From Pseudomonas sp. R5(2019) (GTDB taxonomy: Bacteria; Pseudomonadota; Gammaproteobacteria; Pseudomonadales; Pseudomonadaceae): DNA of 64,000 nt. The notes beneath the pieces are model-generated. The model was given only the letters and a program-made list of their open reading frames with translations. It did not search any database and was not told the origin of the DNA. Location of the stretch: assembly GCF_009905435.1 (NCBI RefSeq), contig NZ_JAAAMT010000007.1, forward strand, positions 62,001 through 126,000. The letters run 5' to 3'. Below are positions 17,177 to 26,177 of the stretch, one piece after another (positions within the stretch are counted from its first letter, which is position 1; every line of letters starts with the position of its first letter). The position numbers and the translations under genes were made by a program.

Positions 17177-17347
17177 ATGTGCGAGCTCTACGTCAAGGCC
17201 GACCCGATCCTGTACGAATCGCGCTCGCGCTCGCTGCGCATTTGCGGGGTGGTGACGACTTTGCGGCTGGAGAACCAGTTCTGGGACATCCTACAGCAAG
17301 AGCGAGTTGAATCAGCAGTTTTGGTAATAAAAAAGGCGACCCGTTGA
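17177..17347 (+). pseudogene. Ribbon-helix-helix-type protein, 3'-truncated
   Basis: ATG at 17177 encodes MCELYVKADPILYESRSRSL followed by the ribbon-helix-helix start GVVTTLRLENQFWDIL. After DILQ the expected helix pair (EIA..DGMTTNQLI in relatives, as I recall) is missing; the frame instead runs QERVESAVLVIKKATR into the fumarase terminator and stops at 17345. The 56-residue product therefore keeps the strand and first helix but not the second helix. It looks like a deletion that fused the gene to the terminator. It is too short for the ribbon-helix-helix DNA-binding dimer. Confidence 0.6.
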
Positions 17348-17360
17348 GGTCGCCTTTTTT
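17329..17360 (-). terminator. Bidirectional Rho-independent terminator of the fumarase gene
   Basis: A 12-bp stem AAAAAAGGCGAC / GTCGCCTTTTTT with an 8-nt loop lies 15 bp past the fumarase stop. A-tract and T-tract flank both sides, so it can serve either strand. Confidence 0.88.
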
Positions 17361-17375
17361 GTGCTGCAGTAACGC

Positions 17376-18899
17376 TTACTTCACTTCCACCGCCAGGCTT
17401 TCGGCGATTTTCTGTTGCCAGATCGCAGGCCCGGTGATGTGAACCGACTCACCCTTGCTGTCGACAGCAACGGTCACCGGCATGTCTTTGACGTCGAACT
17501 CGTAGATGGCTTCCATCCCCAGTTCCGCGAACGCCACGACCTGCGACTTCTTGATCGCCTGGGCCACCAGGTAGGCAGCACCACCAACGGCCATCAGGTA
17601 CACCGCCTTGTGGTCCTTGATCGCGTCGATAGCGGTCGGGCCGCGCTCGGACTTGCCGATCATGCCCAGCAGGCCGGTCTGGTCGAGGATCTGGCGGGTG
17701 AACTTGTCCATCCGCGTGGCGGTGGTCGGGCCGGCTGGGCCAACCACTTCTTCGCGAACCGGGTCAACCGGGCCGACGTAGTAGATGAAGCGGTCTTTCA
17801 GGTCGACCGGCAGGGTTTCACCCTTGTTCAGCATCTCGACCATGCGCTTGTGCGCGGCGTCGCGGCCGGTGAGCATCTTGCCGTTGAGCAGGATGGTCTC
17901 GCCTGGCTGCCAGCTTTGCACTTCTTCCGGGGTCAGGGTGTCGAGGTTGACGCGGCGAGCCGACGGGCCGGCTTCCCAGACGATTTCCGGGTAGGCGTCC
18001 AGGTCCGGTGCTTCCAGCTCCGCCGGGCCCGAGCCGTCGAGCACGAAGTGCGCGTGACGGGTGGCGGCGCAGTTGGGGATCATGCACACCGGCAAGGAGG
18101 CGGCGTGGGTCGGATAATCCATGATCTTGACGTCAAGCACGGTGGTCAGGCCGCCCAGGCCCTGGGCGCCGATGCCCAGTTGGTTGACCTTCTCGAACAG
18201 CTCCAGGCGGATCTCTTCGATGCGGTTTTGCGGGCCACGGGCCTTGAGCTCGTGAATGTCGATGGATTCCATCAACACTTCCTTGGCCATGACCGCGGCT
18301 TTCTCGGCGGTGCCGCCGATGCCGATGCCCAGCATGCCTGGAGGGCACCAGCCAGCGCCCATGGTCGGAACGGTCTTCAGCACCCAGTCAACGATCGAGT
18401 CGGACGGGTTGAGCATGGCCATTTTCGACTTGTTTTCGGAGCCGCCGCCCTTGGCCGCCACGTCCACTTCCACGGTGTTGCCGGGAACGATGGAGTAGTG
18501 GATGACCGCCGGGGTGTTGTCCTTGGTGTTTTTACGTGCGCCGGCCGGGTCGGCCAGGATGGAGGCACGCAGGACGTTTTCCGGCAGGTTGTAGGCGCGA
18601 CGCACGCCTTCGTTGATCATGTCGTCCAGGCTCATGGTCGCGCCATCCCAGCGCACGTCCATGCCCACGCGGACAAACACGGTGACGATACCGGTGTCCT
18701 GGCAGATCGGGCGATGGCCGGTGGCGCACATGCGCGAGTTGATCAGGATCTGGGCGATCGAATCGCGTGCGGCAGGCGATTCTTCACGCAGGTAGGCCTC
18801 GTGCATGGCCTGGATGAAATCAACGGGGTGGTAGTAGGAAATGAACTGCAGTGCGTCGGCAACGCTCTGAATCAGGTCGTCTTGCTTGATCACGGTCAT
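17376..18899 (-). CDS. fumA: Fumarate hydratase class I (iron-sulfur)
   Basis: A 507-residue class I fumarase (FumA/FumB type), converting fumarate to malate with an oxygen-sensitive [4Fe-4S] cluster. Cysteines in RMCATGHRPICQDTG, in GGGSENKSK's neighbourhood and in SLPVCMIPNCAATRH carry the usual class I signature, and the C-terminal beta domain (KMLTGRDAAHKRM, GPTTATRMDKF) is complete. The ATG at 18899 has AGGAG 8 bp upstream; a longer start at 18929 does not. It is monocistronic with its own terminator. Confidence 0.93.
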   Translation of the reverse strand: MTVIKQDDLIQSVADALQFISYYHPVDFIQAMHEAYLREESPAARDSIAQILINSRMCATGHRPICQDTGIVTVFVRVGMDVRWDGATMSLDDMINEGVRRAYNLPENVLRASILADPAGARKNTKDNTPAVIHYSIVPGNTVEVDVAAKGGGSENKSKMAMLNPSDSIVDWVLKTVPTMGAGWCPPGMLGIGIGGTAEKAAVMAKEVLMESIDIHELKARGPQNRIEEIRLELFEKVNQLGIGAQGLGGLTTVLDVKIMDYPTHAASLPVCMIPNCAATRHAHFVLDGSGPAELEAPDLDAYPEIVWEAGPSARRVNLDTLTPEEVQSWQPGETILLNGKMLTGRDAAHKRMVEMLNKGETLPVDLKDRFIYYVGPVDPVREEVVGPAGPTTATRMDKFTRQILDQTGLLGMIGKSERGPTAIDAIKDHKAVYLMAVGGAAYLVAQAIKKSQVVAFAELGMEAIYEFDVKDMPVTVAVDSKGESVHITGPAIWQQKIAESLAVEVK

Positions 18900-19247
18900 G
18901 CGGCGCGCTCCTCTTAAAGACGGGAACATTCAATAAGGTATTCCAACAAGGTCGAGCCGACTCGTCGAAAAGACTTTTCAGGCGCGCCGACGAGTGACAT
19001 CGACGCAAAAAAGGCGCCGCAGTATACCTTGCCTCGTGCGCGGGTACACGTGCCGGTGGACAAACGAAGGTCGAGCGCCGTTCGGCACTGATCTTGCGCT
19101 ACCGCCATGACCCCTGCCGTGCAGGGGTGTGCCATAGTTGTACAGGCGCTGGAGAATTGAATCGTTATTTGAGACGCCAGGTTGGGCGATGGCTTAAAGC
19201 CATCTACTCTGCGTGGCGATCTCCCGACAAGAGTCCTTTCGAACACC
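18900..19247. other. 348-bp divergent region between fumarase and the diguanylate cyclase
   Basis: It must hold both promoters. A perfect hairpin, ACCCCTGC-CGT-GCAGGGGT, lies at 19110-19128 without a T-tract; it could be an operator or RNA structure. I see no gene here. Confidence 0.5.
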
Positions 19248-20366
19248 GTGAATCGACAAGTGACCAGAAATGCCCTTCAGAAACTGCTGATCAAACGCTT
19301 CCTGCTGGCAGCCGGGACCTATGCCCTGTTGCTGCTGCTGGTGTGGGTGGCGATTCTCGGCGGTTACTTTCACGGCTCGCTGACCACGGCGCTGATCAGC
19401 ACCGCGCTGGTGATTCTGTGCCAGGGCGCCTTGGCCTGGGTGTTTTTCAGCGGCCGTAACAAGCGTTTCGCTGACCCCGGCCTGACCGAGTTTCAGGTCC
19501 TGCTGGCGCTGGGATGGCACACCTGGTTGCTGGCCAATCTGCAGCAGGCTCGCGGCACCTTCCTGATGTTCTATGCACTGATCCTGATGTTCGGCCTGTT
19601 TCACCTGCGAAGGCGGGTGCTGGTGCGCTGCGCCGTGCTGGTGTTTTTCAGCTTCGGTGCGCTGAACCTCTGGGAGGCCTGGCAGCAGGCGCTGCCCGAC
19701 CCGGGGCTGGCGGCCATTCAAGTGTGCGCGTTGTTGGTCATCCTGACGTGGCTGTGCCTGTATGCCAGTTATGTCCAGGTGTCCCGCTTGCGCATACGCA
19801 AGCGCCGCTTTGCCCTGCAGGCGCATCAGGACACCCTGCGCGGCATGATGCAACAGCTTGAAGACCTGGTGGCGACGGACGAGTTGACCGGGCTGTACAA
19901 TCGCCGCCACTTCTTGCGCCTGGCCTCCAATGAGCTGACGCTGATGCGAGCGGATCAGCGTCACGGCCTGGCGCTGATTGATCTGGATAATTTCAAGCGC
20001 ATCAACGATCGCCACGGCCATGCAACGGGCGATCAAGTGTTGCAGGTGTTCGCCGCAGTCGCTGGCGCGTGCCTGCGTGAGGGCGATGTATTGGCCCGTT
20101 ACGGCGGCGAAGAATTTGTCCTGTTGATACCTGAATCCAACGCCGAGCGTTTTTCGGCCTGCTGCGAGCGATTGCGCCTGGCCTTCGCCAGTGCGGAGCT
20201 GGCCGGGCTGGTCGGTTCCAATTTGAGCTTGTCGGTGGGGATGACCTTGATTTCGATGAACGACGGCCTGGATGAAGCGCTGCACCGCGCCGACCAGGCC
20301 TTGTACATGGCCAAGCGCGATGGCCGCAACCGCTGTGCGGCGGCCTGGGAGGGCACCGATGCCTGA
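19248..20366 (+). CDS. Membrane-bound diguanylate cyclase (GGDEF)
   Basis: 372 residues from a GTG start (MNRQVTRNALQKLLIKRFLL), followed by about six transmembrane segments up to residue 175, a short coil (RFALQAHQDTLRGMMQQLED) and a complete GGDEF domain: DELTGLYNRRHF, DLDNFKRINDRHGHATGDQVL, active-site GGEEF and DQALYMAKRDGRN. It should make cyclic di-GMP at the inner membrane. A TTG at 19182 is an alternative start with an unlikely polar N-terminus. The stop overlaps the start of the ferredoxin reductase gene by 8 bp. I see no RxxD inhibitory site immediately before GGEEF. Confidence 0.85.
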   Translation: MNRQVTRNALQKLLIKRFLLAAGTYALLLLLVWVAILGGYFHGSLTTALISTALVILCQGALAWVFFSGRNKRFADPGLTEFQVLLALGWHTWLLANLQQARGTFLMFYALILMFGLFHLRRRVLVRCAVLVFFSFGALNLWEAWQQALPDPGLAAIQVCALLVILTWLCLYASYVQVSRLRIRKRRFALQAHQDTLRGMMQQLEDLVATDELTGLYNRRHFLRLASNELTLMRADQRHGLALIDLDNFKRINDRHGHATGDQVLQVFAAVAGACLREGDVLARYGGEEFVLLIPESNAERFSACCERLRLAFASAELAGLVGSNLSLSVGMTLISMNDGLDEALHRADQALYMAKRDGRNRCAAAWEGTDA

Positions 20367-21273
20367 CTTGGCGGTGGGCGCTCGACGCTGGGCGGTCGAG
20401 CCTGGCAGCAATCTGCTCGATGCCCTGAACGCGGCTGGCTTTGCGGTGCCGTACAGCTGCCGGGCGGGCAGTTGCCATGCCTGCCTGGTGCGCTGTGTCG
20501 AGGGCGAACCCCTGGACATCAACCCCACGGCGCTCAATGCGCAAAAGCGCGAGCAGGGCTGGCGCCTGGCCTGCCAGTGCCGGGTCGAGAATGACTTGAG
20601 CGTGGCGGTCTTCGACCCCGCCCGGGATGGCGTGCCGGCCGAGGTGATTGGCTGTGACTGGCTGGAGGGCGACGTGCTGCACCTGCGCCTGGCGCCAGAG
20701 CGACCGTTTCGCTACCAGGCCGGTCAGCACCTGGTGCTCTGGGCCGGTGGCGTGGCTCGGCCGTATTCCTTGGCCAGCCTGCCGCAGGACGACCCGTGGC
20801 TGGCGTTTCATATCGATTGCCGCTACCCCGGTGCCTTCAGTGATGCGGCGCGGGCTTTGCAGATAGGTGATCCGGTGCAACTGGGGGAGTTGCGCAGTGG
20901 CGCCTTGCATTACGACCCGGACTGGCAGACCCGACCGCTTTGGCTATTGGCGGCCGGCACGGGGCTGGGGCCGTTGTGGGGGATCTTGCGCGAGGCGTTG
21001 CGTCAGGAGCATCAGGGGCCGATTCGGTTGGTGCATTGCGGTGTGCAGTACTGGCGTGAACCCTTGGAGGAGATGGCGCGATGCCACCCGCCATTGCAGG
21101 TCGAAGGGTTCGAAGCGGGGGAAGTGCCGTCCATGCGCTTGCAGTCTCGGCAGACGATGGCGTTGCTGTGCGGGTCGCCCGCGAGTGTCGAGATGTTTTC
21201 CCGGCAGTTGTATCTGGCGGGGTTGCCGCGCAACCAGATGCTGGCGGATGTGTTTGTGGGGCGTAGCGTCTAA
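20359..21273 (+). CDS. Iron-sulfur flavoprotein reductase (ferredoxin plus FAD/NAD(P) domains)
   Basis: 304 residues: an N-terminal plant-type [2Fe-2S] domain with C34-x4-C39-x2-C42 and C72 (SCRAGSCHACLV, RLACQC), then an FAD-binding barrel with RPYSLAS and an NAD(P)-binding domain with LLAAGTGLGPLWGIL and the terminal QMLADVFVG. This layout matches reductase components of oxygenases or CDP-6-deoxyhexose reductase-like proteins (AscD/VanB type, ferredoxin at the N-terminus). No oxygenase gene is adjacent. Its start codon lies 8 bp inside the diguanylate cyclase gene, so the two are coupled. Confidence 0.82.
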   Translation: MPDLAVGARRWAVEPGSNLLDALNAAGFAVPYSCRAGSCHACLVRCVEGEPLDINPTALNAQKREQGWRLACQCRVENDLSVAVFDPARDGVPAEVIGCDWLEGDVLHLRLAPERPFRYQAGQHLVLWAGGVARPYSLASLPQDDPWLAFHIDCRYPGAFSDAARALQIGDPVQLGELRSGALHYDPDWQTRPLWLLAAGTGLGPLWGILREALRQEHQGPIRLVHCGVQYWREPLEEMARCHPPLQVEGFEAGEVPSMRLQSRQTMALLCGSPASVEMFSRQLYLAGLPRNQMLADVFVGRSV

Positions 21274-21296
21274 AAGCCTGGGGCTGCTTTGCAGCC

Positions 21297-21382
21297 CATC
21301 GCGAGCAAGCTCGGCTCCTACAAAAGCCCCCGATTACACACCGATGTGGAGCCGGGGATGTGGGAGCCGGGCTTGCCCGCGA
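21297..21382. repeat. REPIN, 'gggcttgcccgcga' arm class, imperfect
   Basis: Arms 21297-21322 and 21359-21382 are inverted with several mismatches. It separates the convergent reductase and pyruvate kinase genes. The same arm class occurs at 27039-27119, 45342-45386 and 59374-59441. Confidence 0.75.
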
Positions 21383-21409
21383 AGGCCGCGCCGCGGTGTT
21401 CCTGCTGGA

Positions 21410-22861
21410 TCAGACCAGCGGATCACCCACGTGCAGGATCTTCATGCCATTGGTGCCGCCAATCGTGTGATAGCTATCACCCTTGGTCAGGATCACCCAA
21501 TCGCCTTGCTTGACCACGCCACGCTTGAGCAGCTCGTCGACAGCGGCCTGGCTGACCTTGTCGGCCGGCAGGGCGGCAGGGTCGAACGGCACGGTGTAGA
21601 CGCCGCGGAACAAGGCTACACGGGCCTGGGTTTCGCGGTGCGGCGAGAACGCGAAGATCGGGATCGAGGAACGGATCCGCGACATGATCAGCGGGGTGTA
21701 GCCGCTTTCGGTCAGCGCGATGATCGCCTTCACACCCGGGAAGTGGTTGGCGGTGTACATGGCGGCCAGCGCGATGCTCTCGTCGCAACGCGTGAACTGG
21801 GTGCCCATGCGGTGGCTGGAGGTCTTGCTGGTCGGGTGCTTCTCGGCACCGACGCAGATGCGCGCCATGGCCTGGACCGCTTCGATCGGGTAGGAGCCGG
21901 CAGCGCTCTCGGCCGAGAGCATGACCGCATCGGTGTAGTCCAGCACGGCGTTGGCCACGTCGGAGACTTCAGCGCGGGTCGGCATCGGGTTCTGGATCAT
22001 CGACTCCATCATCTGGGTCGCGGTGATCACGGCCTTGTTGTGGCGGCGTGCATGCAGAATGATTTTCTTCTGGATGCCGACCAGCTCGGCGTCGCCGATT
22101 TCCACACCCAGGTCGCCACGGGCAACCATCACCGCATCACTGGCGCGGATCAGGCCGTCGAGGGTTTCGTCGTCGGCGACCGCTTCGGCGCGTTCGATCT
22201 TGGCCACCAGCCAGGCAGTACCGCCGGCTTCGTCGCGCAGGCGACGGGCGTATTCCATGTCGGCGGCATCACGCGGGAAGGAGACGGCCAGGTAGTCCAG
22301 CTCCATCTCGGCGGCCAGCTTGATATCGGCCTTGTCTTTCTCGGTCAATGCCGGTGCGGTCAGGCCGCCACCACGGCGGTTGATGCCTTTATGGTCCGAC
22401 AGCGGGCCGCCGATCAGTACCGAGCAGTGCAGGGCATCGTCGGTTGCGGTTTCAACGCGCATGACCACGCGACCGTCGTCGAGCAGCAGTTCGTCGCCGA
22501 CACCGCAGTCCTTGACCAGGTCCGGATAGTCGATGCCGACAATGTCCTGGGTGCCGTCGGTCAACGGATGGGCGGTCGAGAAGGTGAAGCTGTCGCCAAC
22601 CTTGAGTTCGATACGCTTGTTGGTAAATTTGGCGATACGGATTTTCGGGCCTTGCAGGTCACCGAGCAGCGCGACATGGCGGCCATGTTTGGCAGCGGTA
22701 TCGCGGATGAGCTTGGCGCGTGCCTTGTGCTCATCGGGTGTGCCGTGGGAGAAGTTCAGGCGGGCAACATCCAGGCCTGCGAGGATCAGTTGCTCGAGAA
22801 CTTCCGGCGAGTTGCTGGCGGGGCCAAGCGTGGCGACAATTTTGGTACGACGAACGGTCAT
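21410..22861 (-). CDS. pyk: Pyruvate kinase
   Basis: A 483-residue pyruvate kinase, converting phosphoenolpyruvate and ADP to pyruvate and ATP. Seen are RRTKIVATLGPASNSPEVL at the N-terminus, the substrate/Mg site MVARGDLGVEIG near residue 245, and TATQMMESMIQNPMPTRAEV. Its length and start resemble the PykA (type II) form that Pseudomonas uses in glycolytic flux. It stands alone between REP elements and the lipoprotein gene. Confidence 0.93.
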   Translation of the reverse strand: MTVRRTKIVATLGPASNSPEVLEQLILAGLDVARLNFSHGTPDEHKARAKLIRDTAAKHGRHVALLGDLQGPKIRIAKFTNKRIELKVGDSFTFSTAHPLTDGTQDIVGIDYPDLVKDCGVGDELLLDDGRVVMRVETATDDALHCSVLIGGPLSDHKGINRRGGGLTAPALTEKDKADIKLAAEMELDYLAVSFPRDAADMEYARRLRDEAGGTAWLVAKIERAEAVADDETLDGLIRASDAVMVARGDLGVEIGDAELVGIQKKIILHARRHNKAVITATQMMESMIQNPMPTRAEVSDVANAVLDYTDAVMLSAESAAGSYPIEAVQAMARICVGAEKHPTSKTSSHRMGTQFTRCDESIALAAMYTANHFPGVKAIIALTESGYTPLIMSRIRSSIPIFAFSPHRETQARVALFRGVYTVPFDPAALPADKVSQAAVDELLKRGVVKQGDWVILTKGDSYHTIGGTNGMKILHVGDPLV

Positions 22862-23014
22862 GCACAGACTCCTTTAGTGAAGCGCAGCGAAAGGCTACTC
22901 CTCAATCTTGCTGTAGTCATTGTTACCGTTCACTACTTTTGCCGGCTTGCCTTGGTGCAACGACTTCAGTTTTCTCCACCGGTGCCGATAGGAAACCCAG
23001 CACAGGAGATTGTC

Positions 23015-23389
23015 ATGCGAGCCTTGATCGTTTTAGCCCTGGCGACCAGTGTCGTCGGCTGCACCCGTTGGTCGATGGATCACCATCTGAACAACGCCTA
23101 CCGCGCCTACGACCGGGGCAATTGCGAGCGGGTGATGCTTGAACTGTCCGAGGTCGATCGCGCCAGCCGTTCGCGGCGCTTTATCCAGCCGGAAGTCTCG
23201 ATGCTGCGCGGCCTGTGCCTGGAGCGCCAGAAGCTCTATCTGGACGCTGCGCAAACCTATCACTTTATCCTCGAGCAATACCCGTCCAGCGAGTACGCTT
23301 ACCGGGCTCGTGCGCGGCTGCAAATACTCCAGCAGCTGGGTCACTACCGTGGCGCAGAAGCGGCGCTGACCAGACCCGCGCCGCTCTGA
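23015..23389 (+). CDS. Small TPR-like lipoprotein
   Basis: 124 residues from an ATG with ACAGGAG 8 bp upstream. The signal MRALIVLALATSVVGC ends in a lipobox (VVGC, Cys16). The mature part has two TPR-like helical pairs (NAYRAYDRGNCERVMLEL; LYLDAAQTYHFILEQYPSSE). An outer-membrane lipoprotein of unknown role; it is divergent from pyk. Confidence 0.8.
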   Translation: MRALIVLALATSVVGCTRWSMDHHLNNAYRAYDRGNCERVMLELSEVDRASRSRRFIQPEVSMLRGLCLERQKLYLDAAQTYHFILEQYPSSEYAYRARARLQILQQLGHYRGAEAALTRPAPL

Positions 23390-23509
23390 TTAATACTAAA
23401 GAGAGGCGTCGGATTATGACTGTAGGGCCACATTGCGCTAATCTTGCTATTGAAGCACCCAATCAAGCTACTAGTGCGGCCATACTCAATGGGCCTGGAC
23501 AGTGTCAGC

Positions 23510-23869
23510 ATGTTTACCGAACGTCGCATCGAGCGTCACCAGCTCCCTTACTTTCTCAAGGTTTTCAATCGCTACACCGATCAACCGATCGGCTACTTGG
23601 GTAATGTCTCCGAATCAGGGCTGATGCTGATCAGCTCGTTGCCGCTGCTGGTCGGACCGGACTTCGAGCTGCAACTCAAGGTGCCGGGCCGTGATGGTGT
23701 GATCCATCTCATCAACCTGACCGCCAGTTGCCTGTGGTGTCACGAAGATGAAACGCCGGGCCACTATGATTCCGGCTTCATGCTCCTGCAGGCCCCGCGG
23801 GAATACGAGCAGTTGGTCAGCGCGTTGCGCGACTATTTCAGTTTCTATCCGTTGAACGCATCGGCCTGA
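23510..23869 (+). CDS. PilZ-domain protein
   Basis: 119 residues from MFTERRIERHQLPYFLKVFN. The R-R-x-x-R-like ERRIERHQLP followed by GYLGNVSESGLMLISS (D/N-x-S-x-x-G) is the PilZ cyclic di-GMP-binding signature. Other in-frame starts lie at 23489 (ATG) and 23444 (TTG); I prefer 23510 since it places the signature at the N-terminus as in relatives, but no start has a strong ribosome-binding site. It may respond to cyclic di-GMP such as that made by the cyclase at 19248. Confidence 0.78.
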   Translation: MFTERRIERHQLPYFLKVFNRYTDQPIGYLGNVSESGLMLISSLPLLVGPDFELQLKVPGRDGVIHLINLTASCLWCHEDETPGHYDSGFMLLQAPREYEQLVSALRDYFSFYPLNASA

Positions 23870-23941
23870 GCCTTCAGGTCGTTCAGACTGCTGGGTGATG
23901 TGCGCTAGACTGCCCTGAACTTGATTCAAGGACAGCGCCCT

Positions 23942-25372
23942 GTGAGTTCCAGCCTCTTCTGGTACGACTACGAAACCACCGGTATCGACCCGCGCAGCGA
24001 TCGCCCGCTGCAAGTCGCGGGTATCCGCACCGACCTGGATCTCAATGAGATCGAAGCGCCGGTCAATCTCTACAGCAAGCTCAGCGACGATATCCTGCCG
24101 CATCCAGCCGCTTGCCTGATTACCGGCATTACCCCGCAACGCCTCGCCGAACAAGGCCTGGATGAAGCGCACTTCATGACCCGTGTGCATGCCGAACTGG
24201 CAAGGCCGGGGACCTGCGGCGTGGGCTACAACACCTTGCGCTTTGACGATGAAGTCACCCGTTACAGCCTCTATCGGAATTTCTTCGACCCCTATGCACG
24301 CGAGTGGCAGGGCGGTAATAGCCGCTGGGACCTGATTGATGTGGTGCGTGCTGCCTACGCACTGCGCCCCGATGGCATCGTCTGGCCGCAGGTTGAAGGC
24401 CGTACCAGCCTGAAGCTCGAATTGCTGACGGCGGCCAATGGCATTGATCACGGGCAGGCGCACGATGCACTGTCCGATGTCAGGGCAACCATTGGCCTTG
24501 CGCGTTTGATTCGCCAACAACAACCGCGTTTGTATGACTGGTTATTTCAACTGCGCAGTAAACATAAGGTGGCCGAGCAAATCCGTTTGTTGCAGCCGTT
24601 GATACATATCTCCGGACGTTTTTCTGCAGAGCGTCATTATCTGAGTGTGGTCTTGCCGTTGGCCTGGCATCCGCAAAATCGAAATGCCTTGATTGTCTGT
24701 GACCTGCACCTGGATCCTGCGCCACTGCTGGAAGAGCCCGCGGATGAATTGCGCCAGCGCTTATACCGGCGGCGCGAGGAGTTTGCCGAGGGAGAATTAC
24801 CGGTGCCGCTCAAGTTGATTCACATCAATCGTTGCCCGGTACTGGCGCCCTTGAGCGTTCTGCGTGCAGAAGATCAACAGCGGTTGGGTTTGTCTTTGGA
24901 TGATTATTTGGCACAGGCAAGGCGGCTTATTGACGCCCAGCCGTGCTGGGCGGACAAACTGGCGGGTATTTATGCCACTGAAGAATTCGCCCCCACTGAA
25001 GACCCGGAGCAACAGTTGTATGCGGGCTTTCTCGGTGAACGTGACCGGCGTTTATGTGAACAGGTGCGCAACCTCGACCCACAACAATGGGCAGGTTCAC
25101 AATGGATGTTCGATGATGAGCGTTTGCCGGAATTGTTGTTTCGTTACCGCGCGCGTAACTTTGCCGATACCTTGACTGACGAAGAGCAGCAGCGCTGGCG
25201 CCTGTTCTGCCAGCAACGCCTGACGCAGCCCGCGCTGGGAGCGCCCAATACCCTGGCGCAGTTCAACCAGGCGCTGGCCGAGCATGGCGTGAATGCAGAC
25301 CCTGCACAGCAGCAAGTGTTGGAGCAATGGCAGGTGTATGCGCAAGACCTCGCGAGACGCCTTGGCGTATAA
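23942..25372 (+). CDS. sbcB: Exodeoxyribonuclease I
   Basis: A 476-residue ExoI, the 3'-5' single-strand DNA exonuclease of mismatch repair and recombination. DEDDh motifs are visible: FWYDYETTGIDP (ExoI D/E), FDDE in RFDDEVTRYSL, and HDALSDV near residue 180. E. coli ExoI is 475 residues, so this is full length. It uses a GTG start with AAGGA 9 bp upstream. The order sbcB-mvaT-purU matches P. aeruginosa as I recall it. Confidence 0.93.
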   Translation: MSSSLFWYDYETTGIDPRSDRPLQVAGIRTDLDLNEIEAPVNLYSKLSDDILPHPAACLITGITPQRLAEQGLDEAHFMTRVHAELARPGTCGVGYNTLRFDDEVTRYSLYRNFFDPYAREWQGGNSRWDLIDVVRAAYALRPDGIVWPQVEGRTSLKLELLTAANGIDHGQAHDALSDVRATIGLARLIRQQQPRLYDWLFQLRSKHKVAEQIRLLQPLIHISGRFSAERHYLSVVLPLAWHPQNRNALIVCDLHLDPAPLLEEPADELRQRLYRRREEFAEGELPVPLKLIHINRCPVLAPLSVLRAEDQQRLGLSLDDYLAQARRLIDAQPCWADKLAGIYATEEFAPTEDPEQQLYAGFLGERDRRLCEQVRNLDPQQWAGSQWMFDDERLPELLFRYRARNFADTLTDEEQQRWRLFCQQRLTQPALGAPNTLAQFNQALAEHGVNADPAQQQVLEQWQVYAQDLARRLGV

Positions 25373-25393
25373 CCCTGCAATATGAAGTGGAAT

Positions 25394-25424
25394 AAAAAAA
25401 CGCCAGCAAGGCTGGCGTTTTTTT
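25394..25424 (+). terminator. Rho-independent terminator between sbcB and mvaT
   Basis: Stem ACGCCAGC-AAG-GCTGGCGT flanked by seven A and seven T residues, 20 bp past the sbcB stop and convergent with mvaT; usable from both sides. Confidence 0.9.
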
Positions 25425-25459
25425 ATGGCAGGCATCGCCCTGGGTGGGCGGCGGCTAAA

Positions 25460-25837
25460 TTAGCCCAGCAGAGTTGCCCAGCCTTCAACCACATCGCCAC
25501 CCCACTTGGCTTTCCATTCTTTCAGGGTTTTGTGGTTGCCGCCTTTGGTTTCGATGACTTCGCCGTTGTGCGGGTTCTTGTATTGTTTGACCTTGCGCGC
25601 GCGCTTGGTGCCGGTGGTTTTCACGGCGCCACGTGGAGCCTTGTTTACTTTGGCTTCAGGGTCCAGAAGAGCAATGATGTCGCGCAGCGATTTGGAGTAT
25701 TCGCCCATCAGGGTGCGCAGTTTGCCTTCGAACTCCAGTTCGGTTTGCAGTTTGTCGTCTTGCGACAGGTTCTTCAGGCGAGCTTGCAGTTCTTTGATAG
25801 CTTCTTCTGTAGCGCGATATTCGTTGATCAGCGACAT
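25460..25837 (-). CDS. mvaT: MvaT, H-NS-family xenogeneic silencer
   Basis: 125 residues starting MSLINEYRATEEAIKELQAR, a coiled-coil oligomerisation domain (about residues 1-60), a linker, then the AT-hook-like DNA-binding domain KRARKVKQYKNPHNGEVIET..GGNHKTLKEWKAKWG. These are diagnostic of Pseudomonas MvaT, which silences AT-rich and horizontally acquired DNA. Its upstream region (25850-25990) is AT-rich, in keeping with autoregulation. An upstream in-frame start at 25906 would add 23 residues not found in MvaT. Confidence 0.95.
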   Translation of the reverse strand: MSLINEYRATEEAIKELQARLKNLSQDDKLQTELEFEGKLRTLMGEYSKSLRDIIALLDPEAKVNKAPRGAVKTTGTKRARKVKQYKNPHNGEVIETKGGNHKTLKEWKAKWGGDVVEGWATLLG

Positions 25838-26177
25838 GGTGATGACCTTATCCAGAAAGGGTGACGGGGAGACAGTGCGGCAATAATAGTCAGACGGTTT
25901 GTTCAAGTAAACATTAAATAGGGCAGCGGGACAAATTACTTTTAATTCAAGTGCGCGCGGCGCTGCCCGAATTAGATATTTAAGCGGGCTGTCGGTTTTG
26001 GCGCGGTTGTTCCTGCGTCACTGTCTGACACCTGAAATACATCCTGCATGTGGGCCTTTCCCAGTGTTTTGTGGGACAGGTCGCCGTGCCGGTTGGCGCC
26101 TACTCTGCAAGGAATACTGCAGATCCGCCCCGCAGTCGCTAGAATGGCGCCTTTGCGAAGTTCTTGGAGTTTCCTAC

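Noticed and set aside
19110..19128. Intrinsic terminator in the fumarase-cyclase divergent region
   Set aside because: Perfect hairpin but no T-tract and no gene ends there.
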